A stretch of 64,000 nt of DNA from contig JAJPHC010000050.1 of NCBI GenBank assembly GCA_021325515.1, positions 1 through 64,000 of the forward strand. The letters run 5' to 3'. Below, in pieces: positions 1 to 11,081 of the stretch. The stretch comes from Acidobacteriota bacterium. GTDB taxonomy: Bacteria; Acidobacteriota; Thermoanaerobaculia; Gp7-AA8. The notes beneath the pieces are model-generated. The model saw nothing but the letters and a program-made list of their open reading frames with translations, was not told where the DNA came from and did no database searches. The position numbers and the translations under genes were made by a program. Each line of letters opens with the position of its first letter. Within the stretch, counting starts at the first letter, position 1.

Positions 1-3146
<3,146 letters not shown>

Positions 3147-3276
3147 TACGTGAACTCCTTGCGTTGTGGTGTGGCTACGACAGGCAGGGCACCCGGCAGG
3201 CGACGCCCGGTGCTGATTGCGGAGGGTGGAGCCATGTGGAAAGGGCCGCTCCCCCCCTTTCCGACTCCGGGGTTTT

Positions 3277-3385
3277 TGAAAAGCGAAATGAAGAACGCAG
3301 AATAAAGAATTAAGAATTGAGGTGGCGCTGCGCGCGCTGTTCTCTTTCTAAATTCTTCATTCTGCGTTCTTCATTTCGCTTTTCA
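3277..3385. repeat. 35-nt inverted repeat in the rplL-rpoB spacer
   Basis: Arms 3277-3311 and 3351-3385 are reverse complements with one mismatch and enclose a 39-nt loop. The arms are A/G-rich and have a rough 7-nt period (units such as AGAACGC, AGAATGA, AGAATTA). The rest of the 310-nt gene-free spacer 3147-3456 holds the rpoB ribosome-binding site and a terminator-like hairpin beside rplL. Enterobacteria have an attenuator and an RNase III site at this position, so a role in processing the transcript is plausible but inferred. Confidence 0.85.
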
Positions 3386-3397
3386 GATTGTGCAAGA

Positions 3398-3439
3398 ACA
3401 ACAAAAGCAATTCCGGGCGAGGTATTTCCCCGCCCGGAA
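3398..3439 (-). terminator. attenuator-like hairpin after rplL
   Basis: On the minus strand, 17 nt after the rplL stop, a 9-bp stem (TTCCGGGCG pairing with CGCCCGGAA; arms 3431-3439 and 3411-3419) is followed by a T-rich run TTGCTTTTGTTGTT. This looks like a partial intrinsic terminator that would reduce read-through from the ribosomal genes into rpoB. Confidence 0.55.
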
Positions 3440-3456
3440 CGTGACGAACGCAGCAG

Positions 3457-3843
3457 TTACTTGATCGTGACCTTGGCGCCGGCCTCTTCGAAGACCTTCT
3501 TGATCTTCTCGGCCTCTTCCTTCGACACGTTTTCCTTGACGGTCTGCGGAGCGCCCTCGACGAGGTCCTTCGCTTCCTTCAGGCCGAGCGACGTCACTTC
3601 GCGGACTGCCTTGATGACGTTGATCTTCTTGTCGCCGACATCCGAGAGGACGACGGTGAACTCGGTCTGCGCTTCAGCAGCCGGAGCCGCAGCGGCGCCG
3701 GCGCCGGCGGCCGCGACCATCACCGGAGCGGCGGCGGCAGCGGAGACACCGAAGCGCTCTTCGAGCGCCTTGACGAGGTTCGAAAGATCGAGGACCGACA
3801 TCGTCTCGATCTGCTTCACGAAATCTTCAGTCGAAATAGCCAT
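3457..3843 (-). CDS. rplL: 50S ribosomal protein L7/L12
   Basis: Stalk protein of the large subunit that recruits translational GTPases. It has 128 residues, the usual length. The N-terminal dimerisation domain (to about residue 32) is followed by an Ala/Gly-rich hinge (about 35-58) and the globular C-terminal domain with [20 protein letters not shown], the helix that binds GTPases. It follows rplJ, which encodes its anchor on the ribosome, by 66 nt, and precedes rpoB: the conserved rplKAJL-rpoB order. Confidence 0.98.
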   Translation of the reverse strand: MAISTEDFVKQIETMSVLDLSNLVKALEERFGVSAAAAAPVMVAAAGAGAAAAPAAEAQTEFTVVLSDVGDKKINVIKAVREVTSLGLKEAKDLVEGAPQTVKENVSKEEAEKIKKVFEEAGAKVTIK

Positions 3844-3909
3844 TTTGATTAGCCTCCAAAAGTTCGTTGTTTCGGTTCAATCTCTTGCGGGTGGTAGCCC
3901 GCGCCATCT

Positions 3910-4428
3910 CTATTCAGTCTTCTGTTTCGCAATCTGATCGAGGACCACCGCGAGGTTGCGGATGTTCGCCGACAGAACGGTGACGAGGCCGCGAATCGGG
4001 TGCTGCATGAGATACAGGAGCCTGGCCACGAGCTCTTCACGCGACGGGAGACTTGCGATGTTCTGAATCTCGGTCGCGGGAACGATCTGCCCGTTGAGCA
4101 ACGCGCCCTTGAATTTCACGGTCGGGACGTCTTTGGCGAACTTCGTCAGCGCCTTGGCCAGGCCTACCGCGTCGGTCCTGTTGTAGGCGACGGCGGTCAT
4201 GCCGGTGAACTGCTCCTTGATCTGAACGAGCGGCGAGTCCTTCACCGCGATCAGAGCGAGGGTGTTCTTGACGACGACGTAATCCGAACCCGACTCACGC
4301 ACCTGCTTGCGCAGTTCCGTGACCTGCGGAACGGTAATGCCCTGGAAATCGATCAGGAACGCGTTGGTCGCCTGACCGATGCCTTCGGAGAACTCGGAGA
4401 TCACTGCCGCTTTTTCTTCGCGATTCAT
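3910..4428 (-). CDS. rplJ: 50S ribosomal protein L10
   Basis: L10 binds 23S rRNA through its N-terminal domain and carries L7/L12 dimers on its C-terminal helix. It has 172 residues, typical of the family; the N-terminus has the conserved pattern of EFSEGIGQATNAFLIDFQG and then VVVKNTLALIA. The C-terminal helix with LVTVLSANIRNLAVVLDQI is the L7/L12-binding segment. The gene lies 9 nt after rplA, so the four ribosomal genes are probably one transcript. In other bacteria L10 represses its own operon by binding the leader; no leader structure was resolved here because the gap is too short. Confidence 0.98.
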   Translation of the reverse strand: MNREEKAAVISEFSEGIGQATNAFLIDFQGITVPQVTELRKQVRESGSDYVVVKNTLALIAVKDSPLVQIKEQFTGMTAVAYNRTDAVGLAKALTKFAKDVPTVKFKGALLNGQIVPATEIQNIASLPSREELVARLLYLMQHPIRGLVTVLSANIRNLAVVLDQIAKQKTE

Positions 4429-4437
4429 GTTCCCTCC

Positions 4438-5139
4438 TTACTCCGCCTTCGCCTCGGCCACTGCCGTGTCGATGGCAATCGACGGGCTCATGGTCGAAGA
4501 GATGTAGATGGTGCGGACGTACTTGCCTTTCGCCGCAGCCGGCTTTGCCTTGCGCACCGCATTGATGATGCTCGAGGCGTTGTCGCGGAGCTGGTCCGCG
4601 GTGAATGAGATCTTGCCGACCGGAACGTGGATGATCGACGTCTTGTCGACGCGGAACTCCACCTTGCCGGCCTTGATCTCCTGAAGTGCTTTTGCCACGT
4701 CGAACGTGACCGTTCCGGTCTTGGGGTTCGGCATGAGTCCACGGGGACCGAGAACTTTGCCGAGCTTTCCGACGGAACGCATCATGTCGGGCGTGGCGAT
4801 GACGGCGTCGTAGTCAGTCCAGCCACCCTGGATCTTTTCCACGATCTCGTCGCCTCCGACGAAATCAGCGCCGGCTTCTGTCGCCTCACGCTGCTTGTCG
4901 CCCTGCGCGATCACGAGTACGCGTTTCGTCTGTCCGGTGCCGTGCGGAAGCACGGTCGTGCCACGGACCATCTGATCGGCGTGCTTGGGATCGACACCGA
5001 GAAGCATCGAGAGCTCGACCGTCTCATTGAACTTCGCAAACGCAATCTGCTTGAGCAGTGCGACCGCTTCGTCCAACTGATACGGACGGGTCTCAACCTT
5101 CTCGGCCGCTGCACGATACTTCTTGCCGTGTTTGGCCAT
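4438..5139 (-). CDS. rplA: 50S ribosomal protein L1
   Basis: L1 forms the mobile L1 stalk near the E site and helps tRNA release. It has 233 residues, the normal bacterial length. Signature stretches include KYRAAAEKV at the start, the central [14 protein letters not shown] (the family's most conserved motif), and [17 protein letters not shown] near the C-terminus. It lies between rplK (126 nt upstream) and rplJ (9 nt downstream). Confidence 0.98.
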   Translation of the reverse strand: MAKHGKKYRAAAEKVETRPYQLDEAVALLKQIAFAKFNETVELSMLLGVDPKHADQMVRGTTVLPHGTGQTKRVLVIAQGDKQREATEAGADFVGGDEIVEKIQGGWTDYDAVIATPDMMRSVGKLGKVLGPRGLMPNPKTGTVTFDVAKALQEIKAGKVEFRVDKTSIIHVPVGKISFTADQLRDNASSIINAVRKAKPAAAKGKYVRTIYISSTMSPSIAIDTAVAEAKAE

Positions 5140-5265
5140 TTCACCTCCGTAGTGATGACGGCGGGTATTTCTACCTGCCTCCTACGTTGCTGGTTGCTCC
5201 GGCCACACGCCGGAGCGCCTTGAAAACGTGGTCGCGCGGGCTCGCGGAAACGCGGGCTCGCGGTG

Positions 5266-5688
5266 TTAGACGACTTCCAGGCCCATCGAGCGCGCCGTGC
5301 CCTCGACGGTCTTGATCGCGGCTTCGACCGATGCGGCATTGAGGTCCGGCATCTTCGTCCTGGCGATCTCCTCGACCTGCTTCTTCGTCACCTTGCCGAC
5401 CTTGTTCTTGTTGGGAACGCCCGAGCCCTTCTGGATGCCCGCGGCGCGGAGCAGAAGGATCGAAGCAGGCGGCGTCTTGGTGATGAACGTGAACGAGCGG
5501 TCGGAGTAGACGGTGATGACCACGGGAATGATCAACCCCTGCTGCCCCTGCGTACGCGCGTTGAACGTCTTGCAGAACTCCATGATGTTCACGCCGTGCT
5601 GGCCGAGGGCCGGACCGACGGGAGGAGCCGGAGTCGCGGCGCCGGCAGGGATCTGGAGCTTGATATAACCCGTTACTTTCTTAGCCAT
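5266..5688 (-). CDS. rplK: 50S ribosomal protein L11
   Basis: L11 binds the GTPase-associated region of 23S rRNA. It has 140 residues, as usual. The N-terminal domain has [20 protein letters not shown], the proline-rich helix contacted by thiopeptides. The C-terminal rRNA-binding domain includes [20 protein letters not shown]. It follows nusG after a 119-nt AT-rich spacer, in the usual nusG-rplK-rplA order. Confidence 0.98.
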   Translation of the reverse strand: MAKKVTGYIKLQIPAGAATPAPPVGPALGQHGVNIMEFCKTFNARTQGQQGLIIPVVITVYSDRSFTFITKTPPASILLLRAAGIQKGSGVPNKNKVGKVTKKQVEEIARTKMPDLNAASVEAAIKTVEGTARSMGLEVV

Positions 5689-5711
5689 GATTTCTTCCTA
5701 AACTCGTTAAC

Positions 5712-5803
5712 TGAAAACCAATTAAAAATTTCAAATCTCAAATTAAGAACTAAAAATCATCAGTCTTTAATTGTTAATTTTTAATTCGAAATTCTTAATT
5801 TGC
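5712..5803. repeat. AT-rich heptad-like repeat, nusG-rplK spacer
   Basis: This spacer is strongly AT-rich against GC-rich surroundings. It contains 11-bp inverted arms (AATTAAAAATT at 5720-5730, AATTTTTAATT at 5776-5786) and can be read as consecutive 7-nt units such as AAATTTC, AAATCTC, AAATTAA and, on the other side, TAATTTT, TAATTCG. It resembles the other 7-nt-period spacers in this operon. Confidence 0.6.
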
Positions 5804-5807
5804 TTTT

Positions 5808-6413
5808 CTATCTGCCCTTGGCTCCTGCCGCAGTCGTGCTTCCGCCGCCCCCGCCCTGCTCCTCGCTCGGATCGAAACGGTTGACCTGGAGGAAATCCAG
5901 CTCCACCGGAGTCGACCGGCCGAAGATCGTGACCATGACCTTGAGCGTGTTGCGGTCGAGATTCACTTCCTCGACCACGCCGGTGAAGTTCGTGAACGGC
6001 CCGTCGATGATCCGAACGTGCTCGCCGTGCTCGTACACGTGCTTCGGCTTCGGTTTTTCCTTCGTCGTCACGACCTGCGTGAGGATCTGATCGACTTCCT
6101 CCGGCGTGAGCGGTGTCGGTTTCTTGCCGGTACCGACGAAGCCGGTCACCTTCGGGGTGTTCTTGACCAGATGCCAGGCGTCATCCGACATCTCCATCTC
6201 GACGAGGATGTAGCCGGGGAAGAACTTGCGCTGCACTTCGCGCTTCTTGCCCGACTTCATCTCGACTAGCGTTTCGGTCGGGATCTTGATCTCGCCGAAC
6301 TTCCCGCGCATGCCGAGAGCATCGATGCGCTGGGTGAGGTTCTCCTTCACCCGCTCCTCGAACCCGGAGTAGGTGTGGACGATGTACCACTGCTTCTGGC
6401 CGGCTTCCACCAT
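5808..6413 (-). CDS. nusG: transcription termination/antitermination factor NusG
   Basis: NusG binds the RNA polymerase clamp, suppresses pausing and couples transcription to Rho or to the ribosome. It has 201 residues. The N-terminal NGN domain starts [16 protein letters not shown] and includes [17 protein letters not shown]; the KOW domain follows at about 130-185 ([19 protein letters not shown]). The end is Gly/Ala-rich and probably disordered. It starts 3 nt after the secE stop. Confidence 0.97.
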   Translation of the reverse strand: MVEAGQKQWYIVHTYSGFEERVKENLTQRIDALGMRGKFGEIKIPTETLVEMKSGKKREVQRKFFPGYILVEMEMSDDAWHLVKNTPKVTGFVGTGKKPTPLTPEEVDQILTQVVTTKEKPKPKHVYEHGEHVRIIDGPFTNFTGVVEEVNLDRNTLKVMVTIFGRSTPVELDFLQVNRFDPSEEQGGGGGSTTAAGAKGR

Positions 6414-6416
6414 GGC

Positions 6417-6659
6417 TTAGATGCCCGCTCCGAACTTCGTGAAGAGAAAGTCGATCGCCCTGTAGAAGACGACGTCGCATCCCCAGAGGAAGACGGCGAA
6501 GATCAGCGTCGCGGCGATGACGACGACCGTCGTGCCGACGACTTCCTGGCGCCCCGGCCAAGTCACCTTCTTCATCTCCGTGGTCGTGTCGCCCCAGAAC
6601 TGCCTGACGCTTCCGACCCACTCCTTGGGTTTCGCTACGATTGCATTCTCTTCAGCCAT
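6417..6659 (-). CDS. secE: preprotein translocase subunit SecE
   Basis: Small essential subunit of the SecYEG translocon. From the ATG at 6659 it has 80 residues: a short cytoplasmic amphipathic segment containing the family motif MKKVTWPGRQEV, then one transmembrane helix (about VVGTTVVVIAATLIFAVFLW). The ATG at 6659 has GGAG a few nt upstream; an in-frame ATG at 6689 would add ten residues unlike the family. Position next to nusG and behind tRNA-Trp is the classical one. Confidence 0.95.
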   Translation of the reverse strand: MAEENAIVAKPKEWVGSVRQFWGDTTTEMKKVTWPGRQEVVGTTVVVIAATLIFAVFLWGCDVVFYRAIDFLFTKFGAGI

Positions 6660-6686
6660 GTACTCTCCGTTGAACTCGTGAAGCAA

Positions 6687-6749
6687 CAATCGACAGAGGT
6701 CAGAGGCCGCGCAGCTTTCCCGCTACCGGCCTCTGACCACTGGCGACTG
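6687..6749. repeat. 22-nt inverted repeat upstream of secE
   Basis: Arms 6687-6708 and 6728-6749 match as reverse complements at 19 of 22 positions around a 19-nt loop. On the minus strand the repeat reads as 7-nt units CAGTCGC, CAGTGGT, CAGAGGC. It lies between tRNA-Trp and secE and so could help separate the tRNA from the mRNA. Confidence 0.7.
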
Positions 6750-6759
6750 ATCTTGGTTT

Positions 6760-6835
6760 TGGCAGGCCAAGAGGGGCTCGAACCCCCAACCTGCGGTTTT
6801 GGAGACCGCTGCTCTACCAATTGAGCTATTGGCCT
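6760..6835 (-). tRNA. tRNA-Trp (anticodon CCA)
   Basis: Cloverleaf on the minus strand, 76 nt with encoded CCA. The 7-bp acceptor stem pairs AGGCCAA with TTGGCCT, the discriminator is G, the anticodon loop is CTCCAAA, and the T-loop is TTCGAGC. Its place directly before secE is typical. Confidence 0.97.
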
Positions 6836-6897
6836 GTGTCGGACATCCGCGAACCGCCGCAAATAGCTGACAAAGCTAAGCCTCGGCTCGAAATTCC

Positions 6898-7059
6898 CTA
6901 CTTGGTTTCGCGGTGCGGCGTGTGCTTCCGGTCGTGACGGCAGAACTTCTTGAGCTCCAGCTTCTCCGTCATGGTCTTCCGGTTTTTCGTCGTCGTGTAG
7001 TTGCGACGCTTGCACTCGGTGCACTGCAACGTAATGATTTCGCGTCCTGCGCGCGCCAT
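6898..7059 (-). CDS. rpmG: 50S ribosomal protein L33
   Basis: A 53-residue basic protein with the L33 pattern [20 protein letters not shown], then the conserved TTTKNRK stretch. The ATG at 7059 follows a CAGGAG Shine-Dalgarno. The first zinc pair CxxC (residues 13 and 16) is present. At the second pair there is one cysteine followed by RHD ([10 protein letters not shown]), so the usual second CxxC is not intact; zinc binding may be altered or completed by histidine or aspartate. It sits between tRNA-Trp and tRNA-Thr, as in the rpmG-secE-nusG cluster of many bacteria. Confidence 0.95.
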   Translation of the reverse strand: MARAGREIITLQCTECKRRNYTTTKNRKTMTEKLELKKFCRHDRKHTPHRETK

Positions 7060-7084
7060 AGTGAAACTCCTGAATGTTGATCGA

Positions 7085-7159
7085 TGGAGCCCTCGACGAG
7101 ATTTGAACTCGTGACCCCGTCCTTACCAAGGACGTGCTCTACCCCTGAGCTACGAGGGC
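7085..7159 (-). tRNA. tRNA-Thr (anticodon GGT)
   Basis: Minus-strand cloverleaf of 75 nt with encoded CCA. The acceptor stem is GCCCTCG with CGAGGGC, the discriminator U, the anticodon loop TTGGTAA and the T-loop TTCAAAT. It is one of two threonine tRNAs in this array. Confidence 0.97.
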
Positions 7160-7182
7160 TTGATTGCTACGCTTCGCTTCGC

Positions 7183-7265
7183 AAATTGAAAATTGCGAAA
7201 TTGAAAATTGAAAATGGGTAACGCGCGGGGCCAGTTTTCAATTTTCAATTTTCAATTTTCAATTT
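7183..7265. repeat. inverted 7-nt tandem repeats between tRNA-Thr and tRNA-Gly
   Basis: Left arm 7183-7214 is a run of ATTGAAA-type units; right arm 7234-7265 is a run of the complementary TTTTCAA units. The two arms can form a long AT-rich hairpin with a 19-nt GC-rich loop. It lies inside the tRNA array, where tRNA precursors are cleaved. Confidence 0.85.
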
Positions 7266-7282
7266 CCGCCCGCAGGGCGGAT

Positions 7283-7357
7283 TGGAGCGGGAGACGGGAT
7301 TCGAACCCGCGACCAACAGCTTGGAAGGCTGTGACTCTACCCCTGAGTTACTCCCGC
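7283..7357 (-). tRNA. tRNA-Gly (anticodon TCC)
   Basis: Minus-strand cloverleaf of 75 nt with encoded CCA. The acceptor stem is GCGGGAG with the matching CTCCCGC, the discriminator U, the anticodon loop CTTCCAA and the T-loop TTCGAAT. Confidence 0.97.
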
Positions 7358-7361
7358 GAAA

Positions 7362-7448
7362 TGGTGGCGAGTGGAGGATTCGAACCTCCGTAGGGCAAGG
7401 CCCGGCAGATTTACAGTCTGCTGCTTTTGACCGCTCAGCCAACTCTCC
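7362..7448 (-). tRNA. tRNA-Tyr (anticodon GTA)
   Basis: Class II tRNA of 87 nt with a long variable arm and encoded CCA. The anticodon stem-loop is GCAGA-CTGTAAA-TCTGC. The acceptor strands GGAGAGT and ACTCGCC pair except for an A-G mismatch at positions 3 and 70. The gene starts only 4 nt beyond tRNA-Gly. Confidence 0.95.
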
Positions 7449-7462
7449 GCTTCATCTTCTTC

Positions 7463-7538
7463 TGGAGCTGGCGACGGGACTCGAACCCGCGACCTGCTGA
7501 TTACAAATCAGCTGCTCTACCAACTGAGCTATGCCAGC
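7463..7538 (-). tRNA. tRNA-Thr (anticodon TGT)
   Basis: Minus-strand cloverleaf of 76 nt with encoded CCA. The acceptor stem GCTGGC pairs with GCCAGC, the anticodon loop is TTTGTAA and the T-loop TTCGAGT. It is the first gene of the array, downstream of a good promoter. Confidence 0.97.
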
Positions 7539-7633
7539 ACCAAACCTTCTATCTTCACAATGTCAAAGACACATCCAGCATGAACCGACTGAGCAGAGAA
7601 CGAGCTTAGACGGTGCCGCCGAAGGGACTGCGG

Positions 7634-7662
7634 GTTATAGCAGAGAGCCCAACGACTTGCAA
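7634..7662 (-). promoter_or_regulatory. sigma70-type promoter of the tRNA/ribosomal cluster
   Basis: Reading the minus strand, TTGCAA (7662-7657), a 17-nt spacer and TATAAC (7639-7634) form a near-consensus promoter. Transcription would start about 90 nt before tRNA-Thr(TGT) and could run through the tRNAs, rpmG, secE and nusG. Confidence 0.6.
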
Positions 7663-7742
7663 GCGAGGAGTTATTCCGTCGATCCAGCCGTACACCGGCA
7701 CGCGGCATTTTCGTCCGGACGGCCCGTACAATGCCGCCGCGG

Positions 7743-8516
7743 ATGCAAATCTTCGTTCTCCTGCTGTCGCGCCTGGTCCCGATCTCCCTCGTGGCCTCGC
7801 TGGCGCTCGTTGGCAGCCGATACATTCACGACCTTCTCCTGCCGAGGGGACGGCGGCAGGCGACTCTGGCGTTCGCGGGGGTAGCGCTCATCGGCCTGAT
7901 CGCCATTGGCCCACCGACGATTCGCGCGTTTCTGATCGTCGGAGCCCTCGAGGCCAGCCAGAGGCAACAATGGCAAAAGGCAGATCGCCTGTTCACCGAG
8001 TACGACAGATGGGACGGTCGCCGGACGGACCGGACCATCCGCCGTTGGGCTTTCGTGCGCATGAATCTCGGCAGTTGGGAGGGAGCGGAAGCCATACTAG
8101 GGCTCGATGCCGCGGCCTCTCCGCAGGCCAGGGTTCTGCTCGGCATCTGCCAGTACTACCGTAACGAGGCAACAGCCGATGCGACGCTCGCCGCGATTCC
8201 GGATGTCACCGACACGCAACTGTGCATTCGCGACTACCTTCGCGGCCGAATCGCGGAACGACATGGAGACGACCGGCGCGCGATCTCGTTTTACGGACAT
8301 TCCGCCCAGCTCGACGCGAACTTCTTTCCGGCCACCTATCAGGGCATCCGCCTGTTCCTGAAGCATGGAGACATTCGCACCGCGTCCTTGATCCTCGAGC
8401 AGTTCACACGACGATATCCGCGGCAGGGTGAAGCACCCGATGTCATGACGTTGCGGGCCGCAATCGCCTCAAAGACGGTGCCGCCGGAAAAGGAGTTCGT
8501 GATTGTTTCGGACTAA
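7743..8516 (+). CDS. membrane protein with TPR-like soluble domain
   Basis: Function not recognised. About 257 residues. Two hydrophobic helices (about residues 3-25 and 42-65) are followed by a soluble helical region from about 75 to the end with degenerate TPR-like pairs, for example RRAISFYGHSAQLDANFFPA and a later HGDIRTASLILEQFTRRYP. An ATG at 7731 is also possible; 7743 is preferred because a TACAAT -10-like hexamer at 7727-7732 would place the transcript start just before it. The end overlaps the next gene by 14 nt, so the two are probably cotranscribed. Confidence 0.8.
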   Translation: MQIFVLLLSRLVPISLVASLALVGSRYIHDLLLPRGRRQATLAFAGVALIGLIAIGPPTIRAFLIVGALEASQRQQWQKADRLFTEYDRWDGRRTDRTIRRWAFVRMNLGSWEGAEAILGLDAAASPQARVLLGICQYYRNEATADATLAAIPDVTDTQLCIRDYLRGRIAERHGDDRRAISFYGHSAQLDANFFPATYQGIRLFLKHGDIRTASLILEQFTRRYPRQGEAPDVMTLRAAIASKTVPPEKEFVIVSD

Positions 8517-9435
8517 CGCCCGCGCCGAGGATGTGCTCAGCGTTACTGCAGCCATCGTGCTCGTCATGTTCCTTGGCGTAAAGGCTGCGGGGTTTCAATT
8601 GACCGAAGAGAACTACGGCGACATCGCCTTCATCCTGTCGCCCGTGGCGTTGCTCATCTTCGTCTCGTCATTCCGTTATGCATTTCGGCCGTTGGGCACG
8701 CCCGCAATCCGGGAAGTGACGAGCCGTACAGGCCGCATTCTTCGCGACTGGTCGCCATTCCTCTTCTTCTCGATGCTCTATGAGAGCTTTCAAGGCGCAA
8801 CGTGGCAGCTATTCAGCCCCGCGGACAAAGATCCGCTGCTCCTGCGCTGGGACATCCGGCTGTTTGGTCAAACGCCCTCCGTCCCTCTCGATCGCTGGAT
8901 ACGGCCGGAGCTGACTCAAGTCCTGACGATTGCTTACTTCCTTCATCTCGTTCTGCCGCCGGTGATCGCGTTGATCTGGTATCGATCCGACCTACTGGTG
9001 TTCCGTCAGTTTCTGTTGGCGATCCTCGTCTCGGCGATCATTGCTTCACAAGGCTACGTTCTCGTACCTGCAGTCGGCCCCGCGATCGCATTTCCTTCGC
9101 TCTATCGCCATACACTGACAGGGGCAACGTACGAGGCGGTCACGAGCCTGATCGATTCCGCGCGAGCACCCCGCGACGTTTTCCCCAGCCTTCACGTCGG
9201 CATCTCGTCCATCGTTCTCTGGTATGCCTGGCGGCACGGACGACCGCTGTTCATCATCACGTTGCCGCTCGTGTTTGCGAACTGGCTGTCGACTCTCTAC
9301 CTGCGTTACCACTACATGGTCGATGTGATTGCCGGCTGGCTGACTGCGGTCGCTTCGATTCTTCTTTCCACCTGGATTCTCCGGCTCGAAGCATGGCTCA
9401 AACGGGAGCCTGCATCTCCTGGCTCAGCGCACTGA
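8503..9435 (+). CDS. PAP2 / inositolphosphotransferase-like membrane protein
   Basis: Multi-spanning membrane protein of 310 residues with the C-terminal phosphatase motifs of the PAP2 superfamily. These are FPSLHVG (His about 231) and, further on, RYHYMVDV (Arg about 268, His about 270, Asp about 274), matching the SR-x5-H-x3-D pattern. The family includes lipid phosphatases and inositolphosphoryl transferases that act on lipid head groups in the membrane; the substrate here is unknown. The start is a TTG at 8503 placed 7 nt after GGAG, inside the end of the preceding gene. Its 3' end overlaps rlmB by 12 nt in convergent orientation. Confidence 0.85.
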   Translation: MFRTNARAEDVLSVTAAIVLVMFLGVKAAGFQLTEENYGDIAFILSPVALLIFVSSFRYAFRPLGTPAIREVTSRTGRILRDWSPFLFFSMLYESFQGATWQLFSPADKDPLLLRWDIRLFGQTPSVPLDRWIRPELTQVLTIAYFLHLVLPPVIALIWYRSDLLVFRQFLLAILVSAIIASQGYVLVPAVGPAIAFPSLYRHTLTGATYEAVTSLIDSARAPRDVFPSLHVGISSIVLWYAWRHGRPLFIITLPLVFANWLSTLYLRYHYMVDVIAGWLTAVASILLSTWILRLEAWLKREPASPGSAH

Positions 9436-10131
9436 CTGTCTGCGTACTTCGTAACAGAGAATCGCTGTCGCAACCGATACATTGAATGAATCGACGTGGC
9501 CGGTCATCGGAATCGTCACGACGCGGTCGCAGTGGTCGAGCACGTTGCGGCGCACACCCTTTCCTTCGTTTCCCATGACGATCGCGACCTTGCCGCTAAA
9601 ATCGATCTCGCGCGGCGCATCCCCTCCACCGGCTGCCGCATAGACCCAGAATTCGCGCTTCTGCAGGGCTTCGATCGCGCGGGCGAGGTTCGTGACCTGC
9701 GCGACCCTTACCCACTCCGACGCACCGGCAGACGCTTTGACCGCCGCGGGTGTGAGCCCGACCGCATCGTGCTCAGGAATGACCACGAGATCGACCGAAA
9801 ATCCATCCGCGACGCGGAGAATCGCGCCGAAGTTCTGCGGATCGGTGATCCCGTCGAGCAGCAGGACGAAACTCGCCTTCTCGATCTCTTCATCGAAATC
9901 GGCGTAGCCGCTCTCGGCGATGTCGGCGACGACACCGTTATGCACGCCTCGCCCAGCCAGCCGGTCGACCTGATCGTTGCCGACGAAGCGCACAGATACT
10001 TGTGCGCTCTTCGCTTCCGCGACGAGCCGCTGATGGCGGCCCGACTGCTCGCGCGCGATCGCGATGAAGTGAATGCGCTCGGGATGCGACCGAATCGCCT
10101 CGAGCACCGGATTGACGCCGTAGATGATCAC
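9424..10131 (-). CDS. rlmB: TrmH-family 23S rRNA 2'-O-methyltransferase (RlmB-like)
   Basis: SpoU/TrmH-type SAM-dependent ribose methyltransferase, probably acting on G2251 of 23S rRNA. It has 235 residues: an N-terminal L30e-like substrate-binding domain (MIIYGVNPVLEAIRS at the start) and a C-terminal SPOUT domain. The three family motifs are visible: LDGITDPQNFGAILRVA, VMGNEGKGVRR and IPMTGHVDSFNVSVATAI. Its ATG overlaps the pyrD stop (ATGA), so it is the last gene of the ispD-ispF-gltX-pyrD-rlmB set. Exact rRNA position is inferred from the family. Confidence 0.92.
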   Translation of the reverse strand: MIIYGVNPVLEAIRSHPERIHFIAIAREQSGRHQRLVAEAKSAQVSVRFVGNDQVDRLAGRGVHNGVVADIAESGYADFDEEIEKASFVLLLDGITDPQNFGAILRVADGFSVDLVVIPEHDAVGLTPAAVKASAGASEWVRVAQVTNLARAIEALQKREFWVYAAAGGGDAPREIDFSGKVAIVMGNEGKGVRRNVLDHCDRVVTIPMTGHVDSFNVSVATAILCYEVRRQSVR

Positions 10132-11081
10132 GCTTCTGCAAGTCTCCGCGGCAGGGATGGTCCCTCATACACGAAGCTGGTGTAAACCTGCACGAGATCC
10201 GCGCCGGCTTCCCGTTTCGCGCGCACGTCATCCGGAGTAAACACCCCGCCGACACCGATCAGCGGAAAGCCGGGGCCGACCCGTTCGCGCACCTGGGCCA
10301 GCACCTCGGTCGATCTCCGCATCAGCGGCCGCCCCGACAATCCCCCCGGCTCATTCGCAGCGAACGGCCGCTCGATCGTCGTGTTCGTGCAGATCATCCC
10401 TCGCGCGCGCTTCGAACAAACATCGCAGATCTCGCTGAGCATCGCCTCATCGACATCGGGCGCGATCTTCACGAGGGCGGGGCCAACCGCGCCGAGGATT
10501 TTCTCGAGATGCTCCGGCCTCTGCAGATCGCGAAGTGACGGCGTGTTCGGCGAGGAGAGATTGACGACGACGGCATCGGCATGCGGCGTCAGGATTCGCG
10601 CGCACTCGCCGTACGCGTCGGCCGCGGCGTCGAGCGGCACGTCGCGGTTCTTTCCGACATTCACCAGCGTCGGCACACGCCTGTCCCATGCCTGCAGGCG
10701 CTCCGCAACCGCGGCGGCACCATCGTTGTTGAAGCCCATGCGATTGATGATCGCCTCGTGCGCGGGATAGCGGAAGAGGCGCGGCTTCGGATTTCCGCTC
10801 TGCGGATGAAGCGTGACGGTGCCCACTTCGATGAACCCGAATCCAAGAGCTGCGAGGAACGGCATCATCGACGCGTTCTTGTCGAATCCTGCAGCGATGC
10901 CGATGCGATTGCGAAACGTCATCCCGAGAAGCTGCACGGGCTTCGCCTCCGCCTCGCACATCCACTCGAGCGCACGCATCAGCAGCGGGATCTGCTGCAG
11001 ACGCGTGATCTGCTCGACCGTCAGTTCATGCGCGCTCTCGGCATCGAGCCGGAACAGCAGATCGCGAATCAGCCGATACAT
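10128..11081 (-). CDS. pyrD: dihydroorotate dehydrogenase (quinone), class 2
   Basis: Fourth step of pyrimidine synthesis: oxidises dihydroorotate to orotate, passing electrons to membrane quinone. It has 317 residues. The N-terminal helical segment (MYRLIRDLLFRLDAESAHEL) is the membrane-association region that marks class 2. The FMN barrel has IGIAAGFDKNASMMPFLAAL, GFIEVGTVTLHPQSGNPKPR and NRMGFNNDGA, and later VVNLSSPNTPSLRDLQ with the catalytic serine region. It overlaps gltX by 13 nt at its start. Confidence 0.96.
   Translation of the reverse strand: MYRLIRDLLFRLDAESAHELTVEQITRLQQIPLLMRALEWMCEAEAKPVQLLGMTFRNRIGIAAGFDKNASMMPFLAALGFGFIEVGTVTLHPQSGNPKPRLFRYPAHEAIINRMGFNNDGAAAVAERLQAWDRRVPTLVNVGKNRDVPLDAAADAYGECARILTPHADAVVVNLSSPNTPSLRDLQRPEHLEKILGAVGPALVKIAPDVDEAMLSEICDVCSKRARGMICTNTTIERPFAANEPGGLSGRPLMRRSTEVLAQVRERVGPGFPLIGVGGVFTPDDVRAKREAGADLVQVYTSFVYEGPSLPRRLAEA

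Noticed and set aside
7183-7265. CRISPR-like repetition
   Set aside because: The units are 7 nt, tandem and AT-rich with no unique spacers; it is a heptad repeat, not CRISPR.
6760-7538. Expected tuf gene between the tRNAs and secE
   Set aside because: The tRNA-Tyr/Gly/Thr/Trp order is the tufB-type array, but no EF-Tu sequence is present; rpmG occupies that position.
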